This document shows, piece by piece, positions 44,128 through 56,213 of a stretch of DNA of 64,000 nt. Numbering within the stretch: the stretch's first letter is position 1; every line of letters begins with the position of its first letter. The position numbers were made by a program, and so were the translations under genes. Origin of the DNA: Dillenia suffruticosa (taxonomy: Eukaryota > Streptophyta > Magnoliopsida > Dilleniales > Dilleniaceae); assembly GCA_033439265.1 (NCBI GenBank), contig JAVTVX010000011.1:8928590-8992589 (forward strand), in the 5' to 3' direction. Below the pieces are notes generated by a model, which worked only from the letters and a program-made list of their open reading frames with translations, searched no databases and was not told the origin of the DNA.

Positions 44128-45189
44128 AGCTTCTTTTGCTAGGGGGTGTGATACCTGGATCGAAAAATATCATCCCTAACATTATATATCCCTTAATTAA
44201 CCTATTTGAATCTAAACCCTTTATTTCTTAAATTATCCACATAATTTACCCTAGAACCTTTTTTTTTTTTTGCTAACTTCAGATTTTGAATCTAAATTCA
44301 TTAATATAATAGTTGATAGTATGGTATTATGCTTTTAGATATTATTTTTTGTATTGGAGTTTTATATATATATTTGGATATTATCATGTTGATTTACAAA
44401 AAAAAGAAAAGAAAAGAAAAGAAAAAAACCAGCCAAATTTGAAAAAGAAAAAAAAAAGAGATAGTGATAGTTCGAAAAAAAATGGAAAAAAGAAAGAAAG
44501 AAAAAATTGAGAAAAAGTATTTTTCATTCTTGGATATTGTTTACTCTTCTAGTGGAATTTCATTACATATTCTTTGTTTGGGGAGATGTGATACATTACA
44601 CAAATTCGGAGTTAGAGTGCTATCACATGTTTTTGGATTAGAGTGTTATTTTCTTTACTTTGATGTAAATAATATCTATCTTAATATTTGAGTATTTTTA
44701 ATGAATTTTTAACTCAATATTTGTGTCTATATATTTTATCTTTAACTCTAACGTCATTACAACTAAATAAAAAACTTTTTGATTGGTGCATGGATTTTAT
44801 ATATTTGAGTAATAGAGATTTAATATATTGACAAGTTCATGGTAATGTTATCTCATATTATTGATTTGAGTGAGTACTTATTCTTTTCATAAAATTGAGT
44901 GAATTGACTAGTTGAATTTAGCTTCTTTTATTCTATTGAATGAATCAATTGTGTGGATGGATCAATTTTGCATTGTTCTTGATTTCAATGAAATTGTTGG
45001 TGATGTAATAATTGTTTTACTGTTGAATGCTACGAAATATTAGTTGTCTTGATTGCAGTTCCGATTTGAACTTATCATACGTATAGTTAGGATTTTGGGA
45101 AGTTGAGTTAGTTTTGGAAAGAAAAGAAAAAATTGTTTTTGTTATTGTTTTTACTGGAGAATGAATAAATATTCAAGTGCAGTGGTATT

Positions 45190-46561
45190 TGATAGGAATA
45201 ATTTTTTATTTTATTTTATTTTATTTTAGTCTTTATTTATAATTTTTAGAACTATTATAGACTTTATTTTATTATATTACATTGATTAAAATCATGGGTT
45301 TTGATTTAAGCAATTTTGAGTTTATTTAAGGAAATTCAGACTAGATAGATATCAGTTAATATTTTGGACGTAACTTTCTATTCTGATATCTGATTTAATT
45401 GATTCTTCTTATATTGGAAACTAAATTTTAAGATCTATAAATCTTGTGAAGAGTCCAAAAGGTACCTGAAAATTGGAAAGAAGATGCTGCAGTGTTGAAA
45501 TTCAAGAAAGTCATATCCTGGTTGAAGAGGGAAACTAATTGAGCTTATTTAATGAGTGATCTTTAAGAGAAAGTTGCTAATAATTCTAAAAATCTTCAAA
45601 ATCAAGAATAAAGATAAAGTTTTTAAATTTTGAGAAAGTAAGAAAATAAAGTATATATTCATAACATAAGTTTCCAAATCAAAGAGAAAATGTCAAATTT
45701 TCAAAAAATCAACAACTCCTTAGAGTTTTAGTCTATAAATAAGGGATGTACACACGACCTTTAGATGGGAGAGAAAATGAAAACTCGAGCAGTCACTTCC
45801 ATACCACGTGATTTCCATCTCCTTCGTTGTATAGAAGGGTTATAATATTTTTGTTATCTTTCTTACTTTTCTTTTTTATGTCTAACTAATTTTCTTGTTC
45901 CGGTACTCAATACATTCTGTTTTTTTTATTAATGACATGCTTTGAATTTATTTCTTTCATTTAAGATTTATTGACATGATTATTATTTAATTAGATTTTA
46001 TCGTTGATTTTAATGTTTCAAACATTTTAGGACCCTTCGTTTTGATGATTTTATATTGAATGCATGTATGATCAATATAATTGTTAGACATTAGTCGAAT
46101 ACAAAAAAATTCATATAGGGTTATGAGATTGACGGATAATTAATTTTGTGTGTGGAGTTTTAGGGGAAACCTTAAATTACAAATATTTCGCAAAAGTTAA
46201 AACAATTTGATTTAATCAAAATTGTATGATCATTGTGTTTTGATTAGTCAAGTTATGGTTTTATTGTATGACTATTAGGTGAATATAATATTGAAAAAAT
46301 CTGTCATTATTAAGAATAATTTTTTAGTCAATAAAGTTAAGGGAATTGAAAATATTCGACTATGTAAAAAATTGAAAACAAATAAAATTGACATTCTAGA
46401 GTTTTTATATTTTCGTAATTTTATTGTCGTAGTTTTTAATATCTTTATACTTAAGATTTGTTTTGTCCAAACTAGATAGAATAATTTATAGTTGGTAATA
46501 CAAAATATCCTCAAGGGAACGACACTTGTTGCACTACACACAACATATTTGTCTACAATCA
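45190..46561 (+). repeat. gypsy closing LTR of copy B
   Basis: Starts TGATAGGAATAATTTTTTAT after a decayed purine tract and ends near ACAATCA. It contains TAACTTTCTATTCTGATATC, AAATCTTGTGAAGAG and GGGTTATGAGATTGACGGAT, shared with 18098-19543. It is strongly diverged from the shared LTR. Confidence 0.75.
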
Positions 46562-46673
46562 TGACATTAAAATCACATATCAGTGAATGATCTATAATTT
46601 TCTATTTTGTTCTCAATGGCTCATGATGTGTCGGTCATCCTTATATGTTTTGTTGCTTTAAAATCAAGATTTA

Positions 46674-47106
46674 GAGGCTGTTTGAAATTTTGTATAATCT
46701 GGTCAAACCAGTTTATAAGTCAAAATTAAAATTATAACTGTTTAGTAACTAAAATTTGGAAAAAAATTTATCTGCTCCCCTGGTTTTTTCATTTTGGTGC
46801 TTTTAAGCACAACAAGAGTAAGTTAATTTGATCAACAAAAATACATTTTCACATTTGTATATTTAACAAAAATTACAATTATGCTACATGCTCAAAAAAT
46901 GGTTATGCCCTCAATGGTGTTTTCTTTATTTTATATAGTTTATAAACACTTATTTTACCAAACAATTAACTATTTTTAAGTAATATTTATTCAAACACAT
47001 ATCAACTTATTTTTTGAAAAGTTAAAATGGGCTCGTAAGCTAAAAAATTGTTTATAAGCATGAAGTGCTTATAAGTAGTAATTTTTAAATAATCTCAAAC
47101 GGTCTC
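46674..47106. mobile_element. Tourist-like (PIF/Harbinger-type) MITE
   Basis: 433-bp element with terminal inverted repeats GAGGCTGTTTGAAATTT and, at the right end read in reverse, GAGACCGTTTGAGATTA. It is flanked by TTA at 46671-46673 and 47107-47109, the target duplication of PIF/Harbinger elements. No coding sequence. Internal AT-rich sequence includes TTATAAGTA/CTTATAAGC words. Confidence 0.78.
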
Positions 47107-47109
47107 TTA

Positions 47110-49627
47110 GTATAAATAGATGAGTTTTTGATTTGTTTAGGAGTTCTTTGAGCCCCAGAGTTATGCATCTTTGAACAATATATACTCCAATTCAATATTA
47201 AATATACTTTGGCAGATATTCAGAAATTGAAATTGGTAATACTCTATAATTTTTTAGTTAAATTAAGCAAATATATAAATATAATAATGAATTTTATTTT
47301 TATTTTTCAGATTTGTCATAGTTAGCCATTGAACGAACTACTGAAGCCTATGTTCATATGTTTCATCTAAGCATTTGCGGTTGTAAGTAATTTATTTCAT
47401 TAAATATTCATTATTTGGGTTGTTTTGGTTTGAATAATCTAAAACTCATAATAGATTATTGTGACAAGTTTGTTTTGGATCTTTTGGTTGTATATTTTAT
47501 GACTTGGAAGTACAAATTTGGACCATAAAATATTATTTGATAAAATGGTAAATTGGAATTGTTTTTTTTTTCAAATAAAATCTAAAATTTTAGATTTCAT
47601 TAGTTTGGACTCAGTATGTATTAAAATGATTTGAATTTGAAAAGTATTGTTGAAAATTAAATGATTATTGAATGTTTGGACATATAGGTAGGTTGTGGAT
47701 GGAGTGACTAAATTCCAGTAGCTTTTGTTTAAATTGTTGTTTAAATATTTGAATCGGTTTGGTATAAATGATATATCGACCGAATTAGTTGGTTCAAACA
47801 AGTATGGTAGCAAATTGAATTTCATTACACTCATTCAATAAGCTCCGGTGTAAGGAGGCTATTTTGTGAGTCCCTTCCACTCCGAATTCAATTTGTTATT
47901 TCCGAATTATAAATAGTACAATTTTATTTTAGAAGTGCAGCTCTAATTATTTAATAAATTTAACAAGTTAAAATAATTTTAATGAAATTATATAGTTAGC
48001 GGTACATTATAATCATTTCCGTAGTCAAAATTAATATTTCATAAATTTCTCTTTTAATTAACCTTACGCTCAAAAAGTATTTTATACCTACTCTCTACGG
48101 CAAATGAATTTAATTTATAAATAAAAGGAATATATTTAGGTTATGTCATTTTTTGGTAATTTGTATAGTCTCTTTTTATGCATATCTTTTATGTATGTAC
48201 ATATTGTATTTTTAAATAAAAAAGAAAATAAAGGAGATAGGCTTGGAGATTGATGGTGTTATATTAGAAAAAAGAGATAGAGAGAGAAACACACCTAATA
48301 TAGGGAAAAGGAAAAGAATAGTTTTTTTGCCCTCTTCATACTTTTCATTCTCCATGCATAAAAAATTTTATTCTTTCTTCTTTCGTTGCCACTCAACACT
48401 TTTTTAAAAGGGATGACAGAGTTATGCACACACGCAAAGTGCATGAATAAAATTTAGATGGATCCAAACTCTTCAAGAGTTCATTTGAAACTTTTAATAT
48501 TTTTTTTTTTCTGATTTGAAATTTCACACTTTTGGTTGGGCTATGCTTGAAACAATGTGGAGTTCATCGCCAATTCCAAGTTTGTTGCTTGGAATCAAAA
48601 CAAGAAGAGAATCTCATTTCTAATTCCACAAAAGGTATAGATTTCCAAATCAAGAAAAAAAGAATAAAATTTACAAATAAATTTACATAAGAGTTTGTAT
48701 ATTCAACAAAAATAACTTTTTAATTACTGTATTATCCTAAAACCAATTCTAGGAAACCCAATTTCTTTTAGAGAAAAAACGTATAACTTTACCTTCCTTA
48801 ATCGCTTTCGACCGCTCTCTTCACTCATGGTAACTTAACATGCTTTTAAAAAATAGATTAGATGATTAAAATATTTATTTTGATTAATTTTCAAGTATGC
48901 ATGAATTTTATTTTATTTTTTATTTTTCAAGTCATAATATTCTAAAATAAAAGTGTTAGGACTAATTTGTTTGGTGTGTTCATATAATTAGACATTTATA
49001 AAACTCTTTTTTGAATAAATCATGTTTATGTTAATTAGAATTTTAGTTTTTTAAGTATTATGATGGATGCTTTATCTTCAAAGAGTTAAGAATATGAGTG
49101 ACCAAGCAATCTAATCAAAATATTTAAAATTGTTAGCAATGGTAAAAATTTTGACCAGACATTATCATTCCAAAGATCATCAATGTCCAAACCTTCGATA
49201 TAGATGGACTAGTAAATTTCGGGTTAGGAGATACATGGATAGTAAATTGTCATTTAAATCATGATAATGTATAAGGCCCTTTGACCTAAGTGAATATATT
49301 ATCTCATATTTAGGTGATTAATGATTTACAAGTGTCATTCTATGGGTGTAATCATGCATGAAACATAGACATTTAGTGGCCTTAGTCACATAAAGGACAT
49401 GTGAATTCTCAAGATGAAATTTGCTTCATTTACACGTATGGGGATAAGATTCTACAACTCATAGTATGCCCTTTGTCAAGGTGGTAAGATATAATTTGAA
49501 ACGAGTTTTTAATATGGTTTTTGACATTCAAGATCTAATACTAAAGGGAAGTTATATGATTTTTTTTTTGATATAACGTTATATGATTTGTCAATTAGGA
49601 TGATGAAAAAATAAACATCAGGACAAA
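47110..49627. other. AT-rich intergenic sequence, nothing recognised
   Basis: About 2.5 kb with no coding pattern I can support. Short frames such as 47571-47834 minus have no recognisable motif. 49090-49520 is less AT-rich and could be an old LTR fragment, but I cannot show a partner or ends. Confidence 0.5.
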
Positions 49628-51409
49628 CACTGGGCAAAAAAATTGTCGATCATTTTTCTAACATTTACCGACAAACATTGAGAAAGCACTTACTTTTCTG
49701 ATGTTTGGAAATGTCGACAAACAAGCCCTTGGCCGTCATTTATGGCAATAGAAATGTCGGGAATATGTGAAGCTTTCCCCACGTTTGTGTATAAATGTTG
49801 GGAAAGTTTAAGGGAATTGTCGACATTTTTTCACTGAAAATACCGACAATTCTCTTTGCACTTAACAACGGTTTTTGGTACTAAATATTGGGAAGAATGA
49901 GTATTAGAATTAAAAATTTGGTTCTTTTACGAATGATATCAAAAATGGTAAAAAAAATCTGCTCCAAAACCTATTTATTAAATTTCCATCAACCACAATA
50001 TACATACTACGGCTATAATTCACATTTTATCTACACTTTATCCACACATAATGATCTCAACATCCATCAATAACACTTTAAATATCAAACAAATAACAAT
50101 CATCCACAAATATAAAATATAGCTCTAAATATTTATCAATCACAAAATGTATATAATATAACTCTAAATATGAGTCAAGTATAAACGTAATATAAACTCA
50201 AATTCAATCACAAAAATAAAGAAATTACAAACAACCATTTAATTAAGTTGAACAAGTTTGTATACAATAATTAAAATTTATCTATACTAATATCTCATAA
50301 ATCAGTTTACACCCAATATTTCCTCATAATAGCCGTAAAACATATAGAGAGATACCATCATATATTGCTGATACATTATCAATAGTACTTCCTTTTTCTA
50401 GTTTCCATAAAATTGTTTGAAAAGTGTACACAAATTCATAAAATATAATAATAGAAAATTTAAATAAGACCAAATTACAAGCAAAAATACAAAATAATAA
50501 CAAACAACGATATATCTCAATGGAACTTTCAAACTTTCCCAAGATAATTGTTTTGTGCACTACATTTCTAGATGAATATGTATGTATAGGTCAAACTTTG
50601 TGCTACATTACCAAAAGTGGTCTCATGTAAATGTTGTTTCCATCTACATATGAGCACTTATTAATAGTTGTTCGTGGTGTTTTTTCTAATGTTTCCAGAA
50701 TCTTTATATCTTTTAATTTCCTTTTTTGTTGAGATATAATTATAACTAATTCAACAAATAATAAACATATCATAAATATAAATGTAAAAGTTTCTCTTAA
50801 AATAATAATAAGATACATATTTTAATTAATAAGAATTCTAAATATAAACAATTCAACATAAATTTGAGAAATACATGTAAAGTCAATAATTTCTAATCAT
50901 CATATAAATCTTCAATTACATCACCCCAATTTAAATTGAACTAGAATCCCTATCTACATTCCCCGATACCAATATTGTGATGTCATCTTTTCTAGATTGT
51001 GGTTGGGCTTGTGAGATATTAGGCAAATAAAATCTAAAAGTTGTAGGAATAGTTTTCCTTTGAAATACCCAATAATCATATGATCTACCGAAACCATCAC
51101 ATATCAAACGTTTCTCTACTTTTATCATGTGATTGCTAAATAAATATTATAACACCATACACAAAGATATGCAATTTTTCCACCCTTAATTTTCAAACCC
51201 AAAACCCAAAAAACTTTGTACTCCTATTTCATATTCAGTGCACAACATTGACTTTAATGATCAATTTATCCATTTTTTTAAATATCTTATAATAATTGAT
51301 TCCATTTGAGTGACAAATATATTAAAAATTTACTTGATATAAAAAAAGATTTACCATAAATAAATATTTTCCAACAAAATGTATTAGTAGAAACATGATA
51401 GTAATATTT

Positions 51410-51640
51410 ACATATTAGTATAAACAAATACCATTCATGATATCATTTTGTTAGAAATATCAACATTATTTGTATATTACTAGAAACAAATAGTTTTCAT
51501 GTTATCAATTTTCTAGAAACATTATCATCATTTATATATTAGTAGAAATAAATACTCTTTATGATATCATATTATTTAAAATAATATAGAATATTTGCAT
51601 ATTAGTATAAACAAATAGTTTTAAATATCTACTAATTCCC
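51410..51640. repeat. degenerate about 65-70 bp tandem repeat
   Basis: Four successive units, each with TATTAGTA(G/T)AAACAAATA, then CATGATATCAT-type, then TAGAAA(T/C)AT. Found inside the probable non-autonomous CACTA. Confidence 0.7.
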
Positions 51641-51724
51641 TAAAAAACAAATAATCATATACATGCGAAATATATAAGAATGTAAAAACATATATAAAAG
51701 AATTTTAAATGTCCACTAATTTTG

Positions 51725-52225
51725 ACTACCTTTTACCCTAATATAAATTATTTGTTATAATTTTACTCATATAAATTAATTTTAGCTTAATTGTATCATA
51801 ATTATGCCTTGAATTTCCCATGATTTATTGTAGTATAAAGTAATTAATTATTAATTAATTTTTCCTAACATAAATTAATTTACCCTAATAATGCCTTAAA
51901 TTTGTCCAAAATGTTATTTTATAACAAATTAATTTCTTCCTAATTGTATCCTAATATTGTCAAAATTTTACCCTAATATAATTTAATGTTGTCTTAATTG
52001 TATCCTAAATTTATCCTAATATGAATTAATTTTTTTCTAATTGTATTCTAAGTTTACCCTAATATAAATTAATAATACCCTAATTATGCCATCATTTTGC
52101 CTAATTTTAGCATAATATAAATTTATTTTATCCTAAATTATATTTAATTTAGCTAATTTTTGTCCAAATTTTACCTTAATTTTACACAAAATTTGTTATA
52201 ATTTTACCCTAATCATGCTTTAATC
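51725..52225. repeat. degenerate CCTAATATAAATTAATTTT repeat field
   Basis: About ten irregular copies of a word like ACCCTAATATAAATTAATTT, alternating with TCCTAATTGTATCCTAA. Spacing is roughly 40-60 bases. No coding potential. Confidence 0.75.
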
Positions 52226-53017
52226 ATGTCCCTAAACCAATATAAGTTTACTCAAATACAAATAATATCATAAACATAATCAAATTCAAGCAAAATGGAG
52301 GAACTTATCCATGGTAGTTAGAGGTGGTTACGAGGAGCAAAAGCAACGAAAAGAATGAAGTAGAAGATGGGGAGAGAAAGCAACATTCGGTAGAGAGCAA
52401 CGTTTGACTGCTTTCATCAATGGTAAGGAAGCAACGGTGGCGAGATTGGTGTCGGAGGAGTAGCGGTGGCACCATAAGAAGAGAGCACAAAGGAAAGAAA
52501 GAAGAGAATAGATGAGAAGTTATACTTATGTCAGTTTTGAAAACTAAATTTCTCAACGTTTCTTCCGAAAATATCGATAAAACCTTATTATGTTGATATT
52601 TTTAAATGAAACGTCAGTATGTCCTCTCTCTCCACTCTATCCCTCTTTCCTCAAGTTTATGAGTATAAATATCGGCATCCCCCACTCTCTCCAATGTGTT
52701 TATATTTCTCTTTACTCTATATTGACGTTTCATTGAAAACGTTGGTAAAGGTAAAAAATTTTACTTATATTTATAGACAAACGTCGACAAAATTAAAAGA
52801 TTTTATTGACGTTTAGTACTAAAATATAAACAAAAATTTCCACCACTGTTCAAATTTCAGAGCAATGGTTTTATCTGAAGTTTTTGTCACTAAATGTTGT
52901 GATTTACTTTTTTGTTGATATTTTATCCAAAAAGCATTGAGAAATAAAAATTATTGGTGACACAAAGTTTAAATATTGGGAAAATTTTGTTAAAGAAAAT
53001 ACTATTTTTTTGTTGTG

Positions 53018-53316
53018 AACGTAGGTAAAATATTAATTAAATCGAAACTTATTTGGATACATGATTTGGGTTTGTTTAAAATTTTTTAAATTCTAAAATT
53101 CTATATCACAATGCTTCCATTGGGATTTTATTTTATTTTTTCAGCATAATTTAGTAAATAAAATTTTTTAAAATTGTATTACAACTTGGTACAAAAATTT
53201 AATTAAATTTTCTATTCCGTTTGGTTTGAAAATCTTTATTTGTAAATGAATTTTACGATTTAGTGTATTGAAGTTATTTTGCCAGATTTGAATTGCCACA
53301 AAATTTTGGTATGAGT
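53018..53316. other. AT-rich spacer between two DNA transposons
   Basis: About 300 bases with no coding or repeat signal. It ends in GTATGAGT (53309-53316), the left copy of the hAT target duplication. Confidence 0.6.
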
Positions 53317-53329
53317 TAGACATGTGCCC

Positions 53330-53437
53330 GGGCCGGTTTGGATCTGAAAACCGGCCCAGTCGGCCCGAAAAAAGGCCGGCCTGAGAACCAAACCGGGCCT
53401 ACAGTAACCCGGCCCGGCCCAAACCGGGTACTGTAGG
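53330..53437. repeat. hairpin-forming inverted repeats in the hAT left arm
   Basis: First hairpin: GGGCCGGTTT at 53330-53339 pairs with AAACCGGCCC at 53348-53357, an 8-base loop. Second: CCTACAGTAACCCGG at 53398-53412 pairs with CCGGGTACTGTAGG at 53424-53437, with one bulged base. Surrounded by further GGCCCGG words. Confidence 0.85.
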
Positions 53438-53689
53438 AGGCCGGGCCGGTTCAAAAGATTTGGAATGGGGAACCGGCCTGGGCAAGGAACGGGCTCGGAA
53501 CCGGCCTAACCCGGCCGGTTCCAATGGCTCCTTTTTTAAAATTTTTGAATTTTTTTTTTTCAATTTTAATCTTTTCAACAGTTATAAAACGGTTAGTTTT
53601 GAGGTTATTTTGATCCATAAAATCAAAAAATTTTCCTATAAATACCTTACACCATATTTCCAAAATTTTCACAATAAAATATCTCTCTC

Positions 53690-53950
53690 ACATCTACATT
53701 CTCTCAATATTACTATATTCTTTCAATTTTCATTACTATTTTTATTATCATTTCCTTTTCACAATTTTTACATTTCTCTATACAATTTTCATTACTATTT
53801 TTTATACCATTTCCATCAATTTTTACACCATTCTCATTATCCTTATTTCCATCATTTTCATTATCTTTATTTCCACCAATTTATACCACATTTCCATTAT
53901 CTACATTTCCACAATTATTCTTATTTCCATCATTTTATTCATTAAATACA
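53690..53950 (+). repeat. pyrimidine-rich TTTCCATCATTTTCATTA-like degenerate repeat
   Basis: Irregular repeats of CATT(A/T)TC and TTTCCA(C/T)CA words. The open frame over it (53460-53945) encodes a histidine/phenylalanine/tyrosine-rich low-complexity string and is not credible as a gene. It may be the transposon's leader. Confidence 0.6.
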
Positions 53951-54429
53951 TTCTCAAATTTGTATTCTAAACTTTTGTGAAACTCATTGACTCAGTATGT
54001 AACGGTATAATATGTTTATGAAAGTTCTATCTAGGGATAACTAATTATCGAAAGAAAGAGATACTTAAGCGAGAACAGACAATCTCCACTTCTTACATGG
54101 GAACTTTCCTGGAACTCTTACTATAGAACGGTCTGGGTAGAGAATGGAGGATTACAAATTTTTTACGACATTCAACATTGATCAAGATTTGGTAAAATTA
54201 CAAAATTGGGAGTTCAAATTCAAGATTTTGCAAAAAACAACTGCGATATCCGTCAAATAGGTACATTTAATTTTTTTGCATATTTATTTTCTTATATTTG
54301 CATTATATTTGCATTACTTTTTTTTAAAAAAATAAATCTTAAAATTTTTTTTTAAAAATTTAATCTTAAATTTTATTTTAAAAATTTAATCGTATATTTT
54401 ATTTTAAAATTTTATTTTTAATTTTTTAA

Positions 54430-56213
54430 TAAAATTGCCGAAATACACTCTTCCCAATTTTCTCAACAATCTCCTCTTCCTCCATTTTTTTCAAGATGAA
54501 ATTCCTGATAGTATAAATATTGAAATTTTTTTCGAAAAAACTGAATCTAGTAACACAGAATCTAAAACAATACGGATTAAAAAAGATAATATTAATATAT
54601 AGACATTTTTTGAGAAAAAAATGAAAAACAAAAAACAATTTGTAAAATTTGTCATAAAAAATATAAATTTTTAAAGGGTTTGGAGGTAAACACATTTAGA
54701 AAACACTTAGTTAATAATCATTCAGATAAAGAAAAAATTGGACAAATAGAATGGTTAGTAAAAAAAGAATTACCACTTAGCATAGTTGCATTTCTCATAT
54801 TTGAAAAAATATGTACAAAAATATTTATATTATAGTAACATGTTATTGGATAAATAATTCATAGTTTTTAGAAAAAAAAAATTTTAACTTTTCAACGTTC
54901 GGAATTTCCACATTCCGATACATATATAGTTAGAATAATTTTAAATGTTGTTTATAACTATGAAATAAGAGATAGAATTTTTTCTATTTCATTTGATAAT
55001 GTTTCGGCTAATACCACTGCGATTAATAATTTAAAAAATTTTTTAAACACAATTTTAAATGAAACTTTTTTTCATATTACATGTGCATGCCATATAATTA
55101 ATTTATGTGTTAAGAATGGTTTAGCAATGTGAGAACTATTTTTAAAACCTATTCACAATTTAATTTATCAAATAAGAAATTTTTCTACAAAAACCCAAAA
55201 AATTAGACAATTATGTTTGTTATATAATAAAAAATTTTAAAAATTTAAAATGGAATGTGACATTAGGTAGAATTCAACATATGACATGTTATAAGGTGTA
55301 CTTTTTTTTCAAAATATTTTAAATTTGTAAATTCAAATTACGAATATAGTTTTATTGATAATAATGTTTTCGATTTTGCATCTACACGTACTAAATTATT
55401 AAAAATTTTTTATTTATGTACAAATTTATTTTTCTGATATTATTACCCAACTACTCATTTAATATTACCAAATTTTTATAAAATTATTTATATATTTAAT
55501 GAATTTGAAAATGAAAAAAGATTTGGTGAAATTATTTTTTCTATGAAAACAAAATTTTTAAAATATTATGAAAAAAATTCTAATTTTATATTTAGTTGTA
55601 AGTGTATTAGATTCACGTGTTAAAGTTGAAGATACTGAAATATTAATAGATTATTTTGCACAAATTTTTCCATAAAAAACATCTATTAACCCACATTTTT
55701 TAAAATAACAAATATCTCATATTTTACAAATAATATTTGAATTATATTAAAAGAAAAAAAATAATTTAAATATTAATAATATAGGTAGTAGTAGTAGTAC
55801 TAACATTCTATTATCTTCATTTTCATTTAATCCCTTACACATGTTAGGAAAAAAAAACTTCGTCATCATCATTTAATAAATTATTTTTATATAAACAAAT
55901 ACCTAAATTAAAAAATTTTGATTATATAGATTTATACGATATATTAAGTTTATGGAAAAATAATGTATCGTATTATCTAATTTTAGTCCAAATGGCTAAA
56001 AATGTACTAACCCCTACAGTATCCACAGTGCAATCATAAAGTGTTTTTAGTGCAAGTGGTCGAGTGTTAACCGAGAAACGTATAAATTTAGCGGACGATA
56101 CTTTATAACTCTTAATTTGCATTAAAGATTGAAAAAATGCAGAAAAAATAATACAAAGAATCATGAAGGGATCGGAAGATGATAAACAAGAAGTAGAAGA
56201 AGAAAAAGAATAA
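54430..56213 (+). pseudogene. hAT transposase with BED finger and dimerization domain, broken
   Basis: A BED-type zinc finger trace lies near 54622-54700 (KNKKQFVKFVIKN then FKGFG and HLENT in shifted frames). The central RNase H-like part near 54985-55130 reads FDNVSANTTAINNLKNFLN and FHITCACHIINLCVKNGLAM, the latter a well-conserved hAT block. WNVTLGRIQHMTCY is near 55250. The C-terminal dimerization domain at 55935-56110 reads YDILSLWKNNVSYYLILVQM, AKNVLTPTVSTVQS, SVFSASGRVLTEKRINL and LICIKD. It ends in an acidic tail with stop at 56211-56213. Multiple stops and frameshifts make it non-functional. Confidence 0.88.

Larger units (their letters stand above)
41490..44154. mobile_element. probable solo LTR (TGTAAGACCTC...GGTGTGATA) in the gypsy 3' region
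   Basis: A 2.66-kb block present in copy B but absent from copy A at the equivalent site. It starts TGTAAGACCTCATCTC and ends with GGGGGTGTGATAC, an imperfect inverted match typical of chromovirus-like LTR ends. A TATA-like run (GATATATATAAAGAGAG, about 41873-41890) and two internal tandem duplications lie inside. No coding sequence and no clear 5-bp target duplication were found, so both element type and exact edges are inferred. Confidence 0.5.
40953..45189 (+). other. gypsy copy B 3' noncoding region, enlarged by an insert
   Basis: Aligns with copy A's 16440-18097. ATTGCGGACAATG is followed by AGTGTGGGGGAG (41041-41052), then T-rich sequence to about 41489, the inserted solo-LTR-like block, then from about 44155 the A-rich tract (44395-44520) and a decayed purine tract at 45175-45187. 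Copy A covers the same ground in about 1.4 kb, copy B in 4.1 kb. Confidence 0.7.
15915..46561 (+). mobile_element. Ty3/gypsy (Athila-type) complex: two internals sharing one LTR
   Basis: Order on the plus strand: a truncated internal region (15915-18097: protease fragment joined to integrase C-terminus, then 3' noncoding and purine tract), an LTR (18098-19543), a second internal region (19544-45189) and a closing LTR (45190-46561). The two noncoding 3' parts align (GAGGACAATG motif, G-rich tract, A-rich tract), so both internals are the same family. Protease and integrase wording (CDLG...[13 protein letters not shown]) is that of Athila/Tat-type gypsy elements. The LTR-internal-LTR-internal form suggests unequal recombination between copies. 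The second internal is interrupted by the CACTA at 22164-39617. No target duplication can be tested because the left end is truncated. Confidence 0.82.
49628..53017. mobile_element. probable non-autonomous CACTA-like element
   Basis: Left end CACTGGGCAAAAAAATTGTC (49628); the right end read in reverse is CACAACAAAAAAATAGTATT (53017). Flanking triplets are AAA and AAC, an imperfect 3-bp duplication. Subterminal zones carry repeated TGTCGACA/TTGACGTTT and TGTTGGGAAA-type words on both sides (49640-49900 and 52540-52990), as in CACTA arms. The middle is very AT-rich with tandem repeats. A minus-strand frame at 52305-52556 starts MRNLVFKTDISIT and is serine/leucine-rich; no transposase is recognisable. 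It differs in termini from the CACTA at 22164. Confidence 0.6.

Noticed and set aside
41485-44159. A 5-bp target duplication for the solo-LTR-like block
   Set aside because: CACTT before the left end has no match after the right end (CTGGA/CCTGG); not claimed.
49090-49520. Possible old copia LTR fragment
   Set aside because: Composition differs from its surroundings, but no ends, partner or target duplication could be found.
53460-53945. 161-residue plus-strand frame
   Set aside because: The C-terminal half is a low-complexity His/Phe/Tyr string from a pyrimidine repeat, and the start lies in the GC-rich hAT arm.
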